DNA from: Hyphomicrobiales bacterium
Lineage (GTDB): Bacteria > Pseudomonadota > Alphaproteobacteria > Rhizobiales > Xanthobacteraceae
NCBI GenBank assembly: GCA_021730985.1
Contig: JAKFYI010000008.1
Location: forward strand, 1 to 64,000
Length of the DNA stretch: 64,000 bases
Direction of reading: 5' to 3'
Position numbers and translations under genes: made by a program. Shown in pieces: positions 18,055-25,914 of the stretch. Below the pieces are notes generated by a model. It did no database searches, was not told where the DNA came from, and worked only from the letters and a program-made list of their open reading frames with translations. Each line of letters begins with the position of its first letter. Position 1 is the first letter of the stretch.

Positions 18055-18867
18055 CTACTGGAACAGGCGAAGCACGCTCTGGCTTGCCTGCGAGGCCAGC
18101 GACAGCGCGGTGGTCGAAAGCTGCTGGCGGGTCTGCAGGGCCAGCAGGTTGGCGCCCTCTTCGTTGGAATCGGCCAGCGTCAGCGCATCGGCGCCGGTCT
18201 GCAGCGTGTTGATCATCGCCTTGGTGAATTCCTGGCGGACCTGCACGGTCGACAGGTTGGTCGAGAACGACTGCGACTGGCTGCGCAGCGTGGTCAGCGC
18301 GGCCGTGAGGTTGGCGGCGGCGGCGTTGATGTCGGCGCCGGCGGCCCAGTTGTTGGCTGAGGCGGCGATCGTCAGGCCGGTCGAGGTGAACGTCACGCCC
18401 GTCACGGTGACCGACGAGGTGCCGGTTTCGTTCAGGGTCACGGTCAGGCTGTTGCCGGCCAGCAGGTTGATGCCGTTGAAGCCCGAGTCCTGCGACAGCG
18501 TGTCGATCTGGCCGCGAATGGCATTGAACTGGACCGACAAATTCGCGCGAACCGTCGTATCGGCGGTCTGCTGCGCCTGGCTGATAAGCGCCTGGGCGGA
18601 CTGCACGAGCTTGGTGATCGAGGTGATGCCGTTGTTGGCGGCCTGGATCGTGTTGACGCCGTTCGACATCGAGTCGAGCAGGTTGCCCAGGTCGCTGGCC
18701 CGGTTGGACAGGCCCTGAGCCGTGAAGAAGTTGATCGGGTTGTCGAGGGCGGTGTTGACCCGTTTGCCGGTGGCAAGCTTGGTCTGGGTCGCGGTGATCA
18801 GGTCCGCGGTCTTCTGCAATTGAAGCAGATTCTGCCGCACGCCGGCGGTCAGGACGATTTCACTCAT
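18055..18867 (-). CDS. fliC: Flagellin (downstream copy)
   Basis: 270 aa flagellin with only the conserved D0/D1 helices and a short middle domain. N-terminus: VRQNLLQLQKTADLITATQT; C-terminus: LALQTRQQLSTTALSLASQA then SQSVLRLFQ. It differs from the neighbouring copy at roughly 30 of 270 positions, clustered in residues 105-200 (the exposed region). GGAG lies 8 bp before the ATG. The two genes are separated by a terminator, so this copy probably has its own promoter in the 148-bp gap, although I cannot identify it. Confidence 0.93.
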   Translation of the reverse strand: MSEIVLTAGVRQNLLQLQKTADLITATQTKLATGKRVNTALDNPINFFTAQGLSNRASDLGNLLDSMSNGVNTIQAANNGITSITKLVQSAQALISQAQQTADTTVRANLSVQFNAIRGQIDTLSQDSGFNGINLLAGNSLTVTLNETGTSSVTVTGVTFTSTGLTIAASANNWAAGADINAAAANLTAALTTLRSQSQSFSTNLSTVQVRQEFTKAMINTLQTGADALTLADSNEEGANLLALQTRQQLSTTALSLASQASQSVLRLFQ

Positions 18868-18967
18868 GGCTACGCTCCGCTAGGTCGTTCGTTCGACTGA
18901 GCGGAGATTGATCCGTTAACCTTGATAAAGCGTTACGGATGGACCGAATCCAAGTCCCAAATGAAAA

Positions 18968-18989
18968 CGGCGGCACTTGCGTGCCGCCG
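18968..18989 (-). terminator. Intrinsic terminator of the upstream flagellin gene
   Basis: CGGCGGCAC-TTGC-GTGCCGCCG is a 9-bp stem with a 4-nt loop; on the minus strand it is followed by TTTTC. It lies 27 bp downstream of the stop of the flagellin at 19016-19828. Confidence 0.85.
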
Positions 18990-19015
18990 CTTCCGGTTCT
19001 TGATGGCCTGAAAGA

Positions 19016-19828
19016 CTAGCCGAACAGGCGGAGCACCGACTGGCTGGCCTGAGAGGCGAGCGACAGCGCGGTGGTCGAGAGCTGCTGGCGGGTCTGCAGG
19101 GCCAGCAGGTTGGCGCCTTCCTCGTTCGAGTCGGCGAGGGTGAGCGCGTCGGCACCGGTCTGCAGCGTGTTGACCATCGCCTTGGTGAAGTCCTGACGGA
19201 TCTGCACGGTCGACAGGTTGGTCGAGAACGACTGCGACTGCGAACGCAGGGTCGTGAGCGCGTTCGTCAGGTTGGTCGAGGCGGCGGAGATGTCGCCCGA
19301 GGCAGCCCAGTTGTTGGCAGCGGCCGCGATCGACAGGCCGGTTGCGGTGAAGGTCACGCCCGTCACGGAGACCGACGAAGAGCCGGTTTCGTTGAGGGTG
19401 ACCGTCAAGCTGTTGCCGCCCAGCAGGTTGATGCCGTTGAAGCCCGAGTCGGCCGAGAGCTGGTCGATCTGGGTACGGATGGCAGTGAACTGCGTGGACA
19501 GGTTGGCACGAACCGCCGTGTCAGCCGTCTGCTGCGCCTGAGAAATCAGCGCCTGGGCGGACTGCACGAGCTTGGTGATCGAGGTGATGCCGTTGTTGGC
19601 AGCCTGGATCGTGTTTGTGCCGTTCGACATCGAGTCGAGCAGGTTGCCAAGGTCGCTCGCGCGGTTGGACAGGCCCTGCGCCGTGAAGAAGTTGATCGGG
19701 TTGTCGAGAGCGGAGTTGACCCGCTTGCCGGTCGCAAGCTTGGTCTGGGTCGCCGTAATCAGGTCGGAGGTCTTCTGCAGTTGCAGAAGGTTCGCCCGGA
19801 CGCCGGCTGTAAGAACGATGTCAGCCAT
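19016..19828 (-). CDS. fliC: Flagellin (upstream copy)
   Basis: 270 aa, nearly identical in length and ends to the downstream copy (N-terminus MADIVLTAGVRANLLQLQKT, C-terminus SQASQSVLRLFG), pointing to a recent tandem duplication. AAAGGT precedes the ATG. The region upstream (19829-20071) should hold its promoter and the leader expected to be the FlbT target; I could not find a convincing -24/-12 element there. Confidence 0.93.
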   Translation of the reverse strand: MADIVLTAGVRANLLQLQKTSDLITATQTKLATGKRVNSALDNPINFFTAQGLSNRASDLGNLLDSMSNGTNTIQAANNGITSITKLVQSAQALISQAQQTADTAVRANLSTQFTAIRTQIDQLSADSGFNGINLLGGNSLTVTLNETGSSSVSVTGVTFTATGLSIAAAANNWAASGDISAASTNLTNALTTLRSQSQSFSTNLSTVQIRQDFTKAMVNTLQTGADALTLADSNEEGANLLALQTRQQLSTTALSLASQASQSVLRLFG

Positions 19829-20071
19829 AAGAGTACCTTTCTGGTCCTATTTCCCCACACGGGAATTACACGTGACGATCCCCACGGATCGACGTTGGTC
19901 ATCGCATACCGCCTGTAATGCGCCGTAAAAGAACGTGGTTAACGAGTTCGAGGCTGCCGCATGCTTACCGGCGCGTTGCAATCGCGCTGCAAGCGATTCA
20001 GGTTTCGGTAACGAAAGACGCGCGCGCGGGGCCTCGGCGAGCTGCAATGCAGCGGCGAGGGCGTGTGCCGG
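19829..20071. other. Flagellin upstream region without a recognised gene
   Basis: 243 bases between the upstream flagellin and the small hydrophilic gene, both on the minus strand. It contains GTTAACCAC (minus strand, near 19940), a possible CtrA half-site, but no full TTAA-N7-TTAA box, no GG-N10-GC sigma-54 element and no terminator hairpin that I can support. Confidence 0.5.
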
Positions 20072-20470
20072 TCAGGCCTTGATGTCGGCGTGGGGATCGT
20101 CGGCCGGGACGGTCGCCGCTTCGGGCGCAGGTGTCAGCCGGTGGTAGGCGCGCTGCCGCAGCAGCGCCTGGTCCGGGTGCTCGCGCTCCAGGGCGCGCAC
20201 ATCGCGCTCGCGGTAGATCACGTCGCGGCTGTCGGGGTTGGTCAGCAGGTCGTGCGGAGCGTGGTCCGGCCGCGGTTCGGCATCCGGGTTGCCCTTGTGG
20301 GCGTTGCCGTCCTTGGCGCCACTGTCGTTGCCGCCGCCACGGCCGGTCGCGGCGACGGTATGAGGACCGACCAATTCGGTATCGACCGCTTCGCGAACCG
20401 CCACGGGATCGCGCAACGCGCGGCCCTTCGCCGCGACGGGACCAGGCTTGATGATGAGACTGCTGTCCAT
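20072..20470 (-). CDS. Small hydrophilic protein of the flagellar locus, unknown function
   Basis: 132 aa, no signal peptide or membrane segment. The N-terminal ~75 residues are low complexity (Gly/Asn/Asp/His). The C-terminal part DVIYRERDVRALEREHPDQA and LLRQRAYHRLTP looks helical. It lies between flagellin and flagellar chaperone-like genes on the same strand, so a role in filament formation (FlaG-like position) is possible, but I recognise no family. A TTAA-N7-TTAA box lies 56 bp before its ATG. Confidence 0.6.
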   Translation of the reverse strand: MDSSLIIKPGPVAAKGRALRDPVAVREAVDTELVGPHTVAATGRGGGNDSGAKDGNAHKGNPDAEPRPDHAPHDLLTNPDSRDVIYRERDVRALEREHPDQALLRQRAYHRLTPAPEAATVPADDPHADIKA

Positions 20471-20525
20471 ACCGGTGTCCCGGCGGCCCCATAGGCCGCG
20501 CGCTTCCGATCCGAACGCACACGCC

Positions 20526-20540
20526 TTAACGCAACCTTAA
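20526..20540 (-). promoter_or_regulatory. TTAA-N7-TTAA box (CtrA-like), overlapping the flgN-like stop
   Basis: TTAACGCAACCTTAA has the exact CtrA spacing on either strand, although the final C of the consensus TTAAC is absent. It lies 56 bp upstream of the small hydrophilic gene. Part of it is the stop codon region of the upstream gene, so chance is a real alternative. Confidence 0.4.
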
Positions 20541-21031
20541 AGCACGCGGCTCACGGCCAGCGGCTGCATGCTGGATGGCGGCGGCACAGCGGCGCGGCCC
20601 GACGCGCCATAGGCCTGCGGCGTGGCGCGCCGCGCCATCTCGTCGGACACCCCGCGCATGATGCTCTCGGACACCGCGTGGGCGGTGGCGAGCACGGTGA
20701 GGTTCATTTGCAGCAGGGCGTGGAACAGGTCGTGACGCTGGCGCAGCGCCGCGAACACCTCGGGCATGTTACGCTTGAGGAAGTCGTGGCTGGCTTTCAG
20801 CCGCGCCGCGTCGAGGAAGTAGAGACGGGTCAGTTCGGATTTCGACGGCTCGAGCCTGGCCGCCGCTGAAAGATTGCCGGCGCGCACCAGCGCGGTTTCC
20901 TCTTCGACGACCGCGAGCAGCGCTTCCATGACGTCCTTCAGGTGCGTCATCAGAAGCTCGGCTTCCGCCGTATTGCCGACGCCGCGCTGCTGCGGCACCT
21001 GGGCGGGCGCGGTCTGCGCTGCGCGGCTCAT
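20537..21031 (-). CDS. FlgN-like flagellar export chaperone
   Basis: 164 aa, mostly helical: the span from TAEAELLMTHLKDVMEALLA through EEETALVRAGNLSAAARLEP has the FlgN layout (alpha-helical hairpin with an E-E-x-x-A-L-x-x-G signature). The C-terminal 30 residues are Ala/Pro-rich and probably flexible. FlgN-type proteins chaperone FlgK and FlgL. Its ATG overlaps the stop of the flgJ-like gene by 4 bp (ATGA), so it is the third gene of the flgI operon. Confidence 0.7.
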   Translation of the reverse strand: MSRAAQTAPAQVPQQRGVGNTAEAELLMTHLKDVMEALLAVVEEETALVRAGNLSAAARLEPSKSELTRLYFLDAARLKASHDFLKRNMPEVFAALRQRHDLFHALLQMNLTVLATAHAVSESIMRGVSDEMARRATPQAYGASGRAAVPPPSSMQPLAVSRVL

Positions 21032-21351
21032 CGAATTTCCTGCTGCGCCAGCAGCGCGCGCTGGACGTGATCGGCGATGCCGAGGCCGCCGGCCTTGGAA
21101 AAGGTCTTGGCGTATTCATCGGTGAGCATCGTGCGCCAGACGCCGGCCGCGGAGCCGCCGCCGAACGGTCCCTTGCCGATGCTTTCGAACATCTGCTGAA
21201 ACATCGAGTTGAGGAACACCGACTCGAACTCCTGCGCGGCGCCCTTCGCCTTGGCGGCGAGCTTGGCCTTGGCGGGATCTTTCGCGGCGGCGAGTGCGGC
21301 GTTGGCGCTGGAGCCGAGCGGAGATAGTCCAGGGGCGGAGAGGGCGGCCAT
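21028..21351 (-). CDS. flgJ: FlgJ-like rod-binding protein (no muramidase domain)
   Basis: 107 aa, matching only the N-terminal rod-binding domain of FlgJ: AAQEFESVFLNSMFQQMFES, then SAAGVWRTMLTDEYAKTFSK and GGLGIADHVQRALL. Alphaproteobacteria typically lack the C-terminal peptidoglycan hydrolase, so the length is normal. The protein caps the growing rod. Its ATG overlaps the flgI stop by one base and its stop overlaps the next ATG, a tight translationally coupled operon. Confidence 0.85.
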   Translation of the reverse strand: MAALSAPGLSPLGSSANAALAAAKDPAKAKLAAKAKGAAQEFESVFLNSMFQQMFESIGKGPFGGGSAAGVWRTMLTDEYAKTFSKAGGLGIADHVQRALLAQQEIR

Positions 21352-22499
21352 TACATCACCTCGATGTCGGCTTGGATCGCGCCCGAGGCCTTGATGGCCT
21401 GCAGGATCGCGATCAGGTCGCGTGGGCCTACGCCGAGTGCGTTGAGCCCGTCGATCAGTTGTTGCAGCGACACGCCTTCACGAACCAACGCGAGCTTCTT
21501 GCCGTCTTCCTGCACGCCGATCCGGGTGCGGGGCACCACGGTGGTCTGGCCGCGCGAGAACGGCTGCGGCTGGCTGACTTGCGGCGACTCCGAGATTGTC
21601 ACGGTGAGATTGCCTTGCGCCACCGCGACCATCGAGACGCGCACGTCGCGGCCCATCACGATGATGCCGGAGCGTTCGTCGATCACGATCTTGGCCGGCA
21701 GGTCGGGTTCGATCTGCAGTTGCTCGATCTCGGTGAGCAGCGCGACCACGTTGCCGGTGAACTGCTTCGGCACCACGATCTGCACGGTGGAAGAATCCAG
21801 CGGCTCGGCGATCGGCGAGCCGATGTAGTCGTTGATCGCGGCTGCGATGCGCTTGGCGGTGGTGAGGTCGGAGTTGCGCAGCGCGAGCCGTACCTGGTGC
21901 AGCCGGTTCAGCGCGAACTCGACCTCGCGCTCGATGATGGCGCCGTTGGCGATGCGGCCGACGGTCGGGACGCCGCGGGTGATCTTGGCGGCGTCGCCTT
22001 CGGCTGCGAAGCCTGCGATTGCGAGCGATCCTTGCGCCACCGCATAGACGTTGCCGTCGGCGGCCAGCAGCGGGGTGACCAGCAGCGTGCCGCCGTTGAG
22101 GCTCTTGGAGTCGCCCAGCGCCGAAACGGTGACGTCGATCCGCGATCCCTGGGTGGCGAAGGCGGGCAGGTTGGCGGTGACCATGACCGCCGCGACGTTG
22201 CCGGTGCGCAGCGTGGAGCCACGGATGTTGACGCCGAGGCGTTCCAGCATGGCTTGCAGCGACTGCCGGGTGAACGGGCTGTTGTTGAGGGTGTCGCCGG
22301 TGTTGTTGAGGCCGACCACCAGGCCGTAGCCGATCAACTGGTTTTGCCGAACGCCCTCGACGTTGGCGATGTCCTTGATGCGCGACATCGCCGCCGCCGA
22401 ACGGATTGGACCGTCGGCAAGCGCGGGTGCGATGGAAACCGCCATCAGCAGCGGCGCCGCAACAAGGGCGGCGAAAAACGAGTACAGCAACTTCGGCAC
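21351..22499 (-). CDS. flgI: Flagellar P-ring protein FlgI
   Basis: 382 aa from a GTG start; the preceding GGGGAGAAT is a good ribosome site, and the signal peptide MPKLLYSFFAALVAAPLLMA begins there. Mature sequence motifs: RIKDIANVEGVRQNQLIGYG then LVVGLNNTGDTLNNSPFTRQ, and the C-terminal VSLQQLIDGLNALGVGPRDL. It forms the periplasmic P-ring. It heads flgI-flgJ-flgN-like, transcribed from a sigma-54 promoter about 40 bp upstream and divergent from fliX. Confidence 0.96.
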   Translation of the reverse strand: MPKLLYSFFAALVAAPLLMAVSIAPALADGPIRSAAAMSRIKDIANVEGVRQNQLIGYGLVVGLNNTGDTLNNSPFTRQSLQAMLERLGVNIRGSTLRTGNVAAVMVTANLPAFATQGSRIDVTVSALGDSKSLNGGTLLVTPLLAADGNVYAVAQGSLAIAGFAAEGDAAKITRGVPTVGRIANGAIIEREVEFALNRLHQVRLALRNSDLTTAKRIAAAINDYIGSPIAEPLDSSTVQIVVPKQFTGNVVALLTEIEQLQIEPDLPAKIVIDERSGIIVMGRDVRVSMVAVAQGNLTVTISESPQVSQPQPFSRGQTTVVPRTRIGVQEDGKKLALVREGVSLQQLIDGLNALGVGPRDLIAILQAIKASGAIQADIEVM

Positions 22500-22535
22500 C
22501 ACATTCTCCCCAATGAGGCGGACCGGACACCCTCT

Positions 22536-22551
22536 TGCGAGGACCGTGCCA
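22536..22551 (-). promoter_or_regulatory. Sigma-54 promoter of the flgI unit
   Basis: On the minus strand TGGCACGGTCCTCGCA matches TGGCACG-N4-TTGCA with one mismatch (TCGC for TTGC) and exact GG-N10-GC spacing. It lies about 37 bp before the flgI start, leaving a short leader that includes the ribosome site. Confidence 0.8.
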
Positions 22552-22645
22552 GCGGGTGCTGAGGGCATTCCGTTGAAAACAAACAGGTTTTTGCAGCGCC
22601 CGCGCCGCGGCGAGGGGCGGCAGGCGGCGCGTCCTGCCGTGCTGT

Positions 22646-22660
22646 CGGCAAATCTTGCCG
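22646..22660. promoter_or_regulatory. CGGCA-type palindrome, candidate FlbD site between flgI and fliX
   Basis: CGGCAA-ATC-TTGCCG is a perfect 6-bp inverted repeat with a 3-bp spacer. It lies about 100 bp upstream of the flgI sigma-54 promoter and only 4 bp from the CtrA-like box of fliX, so one protein bound here could activate flgI and affect fliX. FlbD is the expected ligand by analogy with Caulobacter ftr elements. Confidence 0.6.
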
Positions 22661-22664
22661 GGCG

Positions 22665-22680
22665 TTTACCGGCGGTTAAC
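22665..22680 (+). promoter_or_regulatory. CtrA-like box upstream of fliX
   Basis: TTTACCGGCGGTTAAC fits TTAA-N7-TTAAC with one mismatch in the first half. It continues into CATAC, giving the 10-mer TTAACCATAC shared with the fliL and flgB control regions. It lies 67 bp upstream of the fliX ATG. Confidence 0.65.
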
Positions 22681-22746
22681 CATACGCGGCGACCTTAGGC
22701 GGTATCCCGGGGTGGGTTTGCTCCGCCTCGGCCCTGAGGCCCTTGA

Positions 22747-23154
22747 ATGCGCATCGTCGGACCGAACGCCACAGCACGGGCCGCGGCGCCGTCCGCAGCC
22801 AAGCGAACGGCGGGCGGCTTTTCTGTTGCCGAGGAAACGGCGCCCCGGACCTCGCAGCCGGTGGCCTCGCTGCGCACCGTCGGCGGCATCGACGCCCTGA
22901 TCGCCCTGCAAGGCCAGGACGAAACCGCCGAGCGGCGCCGCCGGGCCGTGGCCCGGGGGCGGACCGCCCTCGATGCCCTGGATGAACTCAAGGTCGAGGT
23001 GCTGTCCGGGACGCCGGGGCCATCGACCTTGATGCGGCTGAAATCGGTCACCGCGGAGCTGACCGACGGCTCGGGCGACCCGAAGCTTGACGCTCTGATG
23101 ACAGAGATCGAGCTGCGTGTGGCGGTTGAGATCGCCAAGATGACCCCCCGCTAG
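22747..23154 (+). CDS. fliX: Class II flagellar assembly regulator FliX
   Basis: 135 aa, starting MRIVGPNATARAAAPSAAKR, with a conserved C-terminal half SLRTVGGIDALIALQGQDET and RRAVARGRTALDALDELKVE. Size, sequence and divergent pairing with flgI match Caulobacter FliX. FliX couples assembly of the early flagellar structure to activity of FlbD, the sigma-54 activator. GAGG lies 8 bp before the ATG. It is followed by its own terminator. Confidence 0.88.
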   Translation: MRIVGPNATARAAAPSAAKRTAGGFSVAEETAPRTSQPVASLRTVGGIDALIALQGQDETAERRRRAVARGRTALDALDELKVEVLSGTPGPSTLMRLKSVTAELTDGSGDPKLDALMTEIELRVAVEIAKMTPR

Positions 23155-23175
23155 CGGTCCAAAGACCGCGTTTTT
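23154..23175 (+). terminator. Intrinsic terminator of fliX
   Basis: GCGGTC-CAAA-GACCGC followed by GTTTTT, starting at the last base of the fliX stop codon. The stem is short (6 bp) but GC-rich and the T-run is clear. Confidence 0.78.
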
Positions 23176-23280
23176 GGCTGGAATCCCGCCGCCTATTTTC
23201 CCCGCTTGTCGGGTCTGGGCCGCCGCTCTATAAGCTCGCCCCGCGAGCAGGGAGGCTCGTGCAGTTCGGGTGGGGTCAGA

Positions 23281-23850
23281 ATGAAGAACAAGAATGGGAA
23301 CAAGGTCATAGCTGATAAGCGCAGCAATGGCGTGAAGGCGGTCAACGGTAGCAATGGCATCAAGGCCGTCAACAGCAGCAATGGCATCAAGGCCGTCAAC
23401 GGAAACAACGGAATGAAGGGCCTGAACGGCCACGTCGGAGTGGCGGACAAGAAGAACTACCGGCCGACCGAGAAAGAGCCGTTCATGAACGAGCGGCAGC
23501 GGGACTATTTCCGGGAGCGGCTGCTGGCCTGGCGGGACGACATCCTGAAAGAGGCCAAAGAGACTCTCCAGCACCTCCAGGACGAAAACCAGAACCACCC
23601 CGACCTCGCCGACCGGGCTTCGTCGGAAACCGACCGCGCCATCGAGCTTCGCGCCCGCGACCGTCAGCGCAAGGTCATCAGCAAGATCGACGCCGCGCTG
23701 GCGCGCATTGACGACGGCACCTACGGCTATTGCGAGGAGACCGGCGAGCCGATCGCTCTCAAGCGGCTGGAAGCCCGCCCGATCGCCACCCTGTCGGTGG
23801 AAGCCCAGGAGCGCCACGAGCGCCGCGAGCGCATCTACCGCGACGACTGA
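23281..23850 (+). CDS. dksA: DksA-type RNA polymerase-binding factor with N-terminal repeat extension
   Basis: 189 aa. The C-terminal ~125 residues are DksA: coiled coil MNERQRDYFRERLLAWRDDI..., the tip-like DLADRASSETDRAIELRARD, and the finger region YGYCEETGEPIALKRLEARP. Only one finger cysteine remains (CEET and SVEA replace the other ligands), so classical zinc binding is unlikely, as in many alphaproteobacterial DksA proteins. Residues 15-50 are four 9-residue repeats of the type SNGIKAVNG, not part of DksA. It lies 126 bp after fliX behind a terminator, so it likely has its own promoter. DksA works with ppGpp at RNA polymerase. Confidence 0.88.
   Translation: MKNKNGNKVIADKRSNGVKAVNGSNGIKAVNSSNGIKAVNGNNGMKGLNGHVGVADKKNYRPTEKEPFMNERQRDYFRERLLAWRDDILKEAKETLQHLQDENQNHPDLADRASSETDRAIELRARDRQRKVISKIDAALARIDDGTYGYCEETGEPIALKRLEARPIATLSVEAQERHERRERIYRDD
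23323..23430 (+). repeat. Four 27-bp tandem repeats inside dksA
   Basis: Four in-frame 27-bp units encode SNGVKAVNG, SNGIKAVNS, SNGIKAVNG and NNGMKGLNG. Units 2 and 3 are almost identical at the DNA level (AGCAATGGCATCAAGGCCGT in both), so copy number may vary between strains. Confidence 0.85.
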
Positions 23851-24136
23851 TCGCCGAACCGCATACCCCTATCCTCATGGCCGGCCTGGCAGTCCGAACG
23901 ACTGTCACGCCGGCCATGATGCTTTTGGCCGCTACGCGCCGCGGGGGTGGCGGACTCTCGGCTGCTGCCGGGGGCACCGCCAAAAAGTACGCGGCCCCCG
24001 GCGGGGGAGAATGCCGGGGGCCGCGGGTGCCGCCGTTCCGCATGCGCATGCGGGACGGCGTGGGAGCTCACGCGTGACGGTTACGAACGCTGGGACTGCT
24101 ACCTACGCTCGCTGACACGCAACTGATGACCAAGCA
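23851..24136. other. dksA-flgH intergenic region without a gene
   Basis: 286 bases between the convergent dksA and flgH genes. It contains the large hairpin listed separately and a stretch of GC-rich low-complexity sequence. Arginine-rich frames here look like antisense noise. Confidence 0.6.
23991..24024 (-). terminator. Large hairpin, terminator of the flgF-flgG-flgA-flgH operon
   Basis: GCGGCCCCCGGC / GCCGGGGGCCGC is a perfect 12-bp GC-only stem with a 10-nt loop. Read on the minus strand it is followed by GTACTTTTTGG, so it should terminate transcription coming from flgH about 110 bp upstream. On the plus strand it lacks a T-run. Confidence 0.75.
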
Positions 24137-24892
24137 CTAGAACGGCAGGAACACGTCGAGCGCCTGCTGGCCGTAACGCGGCTGCTGCACGTCGGTGATC
24201 TGGCCGCGGCCGCCGTAGGCGATGCGGGCCTGCGCGATCTTGCTGGAGTCGATGGTGTTGTCGCTCTCGATGTCCTCCGGCCGCACGATGCCGGCGACGA
24301 TCAGTTCGCGGACCTCGAAGTTGACGCGCACCTCCTGCTTGCCTTCGACAACCAGGTTGCCGTTCGGCAAAAGCTGGGTGATGACGGCGGCGATGTTGGT
24401 CTGCAGTTCTTCCTTGCGGTCGATGGTGCCCTTGCCGTCGCTCGATCCATTGGAGTCCGCGGTGAAGATCCGGCTGCCGACCGGCGCGTTCATGAACGGG
24501 ATCTTCGACTTGCCGAAGAAGTTGTCGATGCCGGAGTCTTCGTTGTTCTTGCGGCTGCGGCTGGTCTCATTTTCCAGCGTCGCCTTGTCGGTGATCTTCA
24601 CCTTTACGGTGAGGATGTCGCCGATCTGATGGGCGCGCTGGTCCTTGAAGAAGGCGCGCGAGCCGTTTCGCCACAGCGAGTTCGGGCTGTACGACGCCGG
24701 CATCGGTGTCGGCATCGGCATGTGCACCGGCTTGTAGCCCGGCTGCGAGGTCGGGTTCTCGATCGCCGACAGCGTCGGTTGTTCGCCGAGCGAGGCGAGC
24801 CGGTCCAGCGAGCTGCAGCCGGCGAGCATAGAAGCGGCGATCGCGATCGAGATGGCAGATGAAAAACGCGGGTGCATGATGAGGACGCTCAC
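24137..24892 (-). CDS. flgH: Flagellar L-ring lipoprotein FlgH
   Basis: 251 aa with a lipoprotein signal ending in the lipobox MLAGCSSLDRL (Cys26). Core motifs: SLWRNGSRAFFKDQRAHQIG then DILTVKVKITDKATLENET, and the C-terminal GIVRPEDIESDNTIDSSKIA and RIAYGGRGQI. It forms the outer membrane L-ring. The GTG start overlaps the flgA stop (GTGA); an ATG 15 bp further in (24877) is an alternative that also leaves the lipobox intact. Last gene of its operon. Confidence 0.95.
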   Translation of the reverse strand: MSVLIMHPRFSSAISIAIAASMLAGCSSLDRLASLGEQPTLSAIENPTSQPGYKPVHMPMPTPMPASYSPNSLWRNGSRAFFKDQRAHQIGDILTVKVKITDKATLENETSRSRKNNEDSGIDNFFGKSKIPFMNAPVGSRIFTADSNGSSDGKGTIDRKEELQTNIAAVITQLLPNGNLVVEGKQEVRVNFEVRELIVAGIVRPEDIESDNTIDSSKIAQARIAYGGRGQITDVQQPRYGQQALDVFLPF

Positions 24893-25905
24893 TGGGCGCG
24901 ACGGCGCCTGTTTTCGGGAGCCACCGCGGACGCGACGCGCGGCGTGGTGGCGGTGACGACGACTTGACCGGGGCCGCTGACGGCGGCCTGCACGGTGCGG
25001 TTCGACTGGATGTTCATCACGTTGACGAGGTCGCCGACGGCACCCGCCTCGAGCGCCTTGCCGCGCACGGTGAGCAGAACGCCCGGCGCCTCATAGACGA
25101 TGGTGACGGCTTCGTGGCGCGCAATCACGTCGGTTTTCATCAGGTCGGCTGCGCGCAGCACCTGGCCCGGACGCAGCGCGCGCTTGGCGGACAGGCCGAT
25201 CGCGTCGTCGGCGCCGATCGCTTCGCCGGCCGCCTCGGTCTTCGGCCTGCGTTCCACCGTCACGTCGGATTCGCGGATGGTGTCGCCGCGGCCGATCGCG
25301 CGGGTCAAGGTCGCGGCATCGACCATTTCGGTGGCGATGCCGGTGAAGCGCAGTTGCAGCCGCCGTGCCGCGGCGCTGCCCGGAATTTCGAACGTCACGT
25401 CGAACCGGCCGGTGCGGGGTTCCACGTTCATGCGCGCGATCAAGAGATCGGAGGTGGCGGAGGCTTCGACGTGGAGGGTGCGTGCTTCGCGGTCGAACGA
25501 CACCGCCAGGTTCTTGGCCTCGCCGTAGCCATGCTGGCCGCCGAGCGCGCGCGCGATGCGCTCCTCGACGTCCTTGCCGGTGATGGTGCGGCTCAACCGC
25601 GTGACCACGACTTCGGTCAGTCCGGTGATATCGAGCGCCGTCACGTCGTGCGTCCTCAAAGCCTCGACGACGCGGCCGACTTGCACCGCGCCGGTCTGGC
25701 CGAGGTCGGGCGCGCGGAACACCGCGACGTCGGCGATGGGGCCGGCGGTGTCGATCAGGTCGCCGATGCGAACCACTTCGGCGGTCACCGTCACCAGTTC
25801 CTTGAGCTTGAGCGGCGCCGCGGCCTCCTGCGAGGCGGCCTCGCGGGGCAGCCCCAGCAGCAGGGTGAGCGCGGCGATGGCGATGCGGGTCATGGCGCGA
25901 GTCAT
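24889..25905 (-). CDS. flgA: Flagellar P-ring assembly chaperone FlgA
   Basis: 338 aa with a Sec signal peptide (MTRAMTRIAIAALTLLLGLP). The C-terminal half is the SAF/ChapFlgA domain: VTVERRPKTEAAGEAIGADD, SAKRALRPGQVLRAADLM, then VYEAPGVLLTVRGKALEAGA and VGDLVNVMNIQSNRTVQA. It is longer than enterobacterial FlgA (about 220 aa) because of an N-terminal domain, as in other alphaproteobacteria. GGAG is 5 bp before the first ATG. It acts in the periplasm on FlgI, whose gene is in the neighbouring unit. Confidence 0.92.
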   Translation of the reverse strand: MTRAMTRIAIAALTLLLGLPREAASQEAAAPLKLKELVTVTAEVVRIGDLIDTAGPIADVAVFRAPDLGQTGAVQVGRVVEALRTHDVTALDITGLTEVVVTRLSRTITGKDVEERIARALGGQHGYGEAKNLAVSFDREARTLHVEASATSDLLIARMNVEPRTGRFDVTFEIPGSAAARRLQLRFTGIATEMVDAATLTRAIGRGDTIRESDVTVERRPKTEAAGEAIGADDAIGLSAKRALRPGQVLRAADLMKTDVIARHEAVTIVYEAPGVLLTVRGKALEAGAVGDLVNVMNIQSNRTVQAAVSGPGQVVVTATTPRVASAVAPENRRRRAQ

Positions 25906-25914
25906 GGCCGCTCC

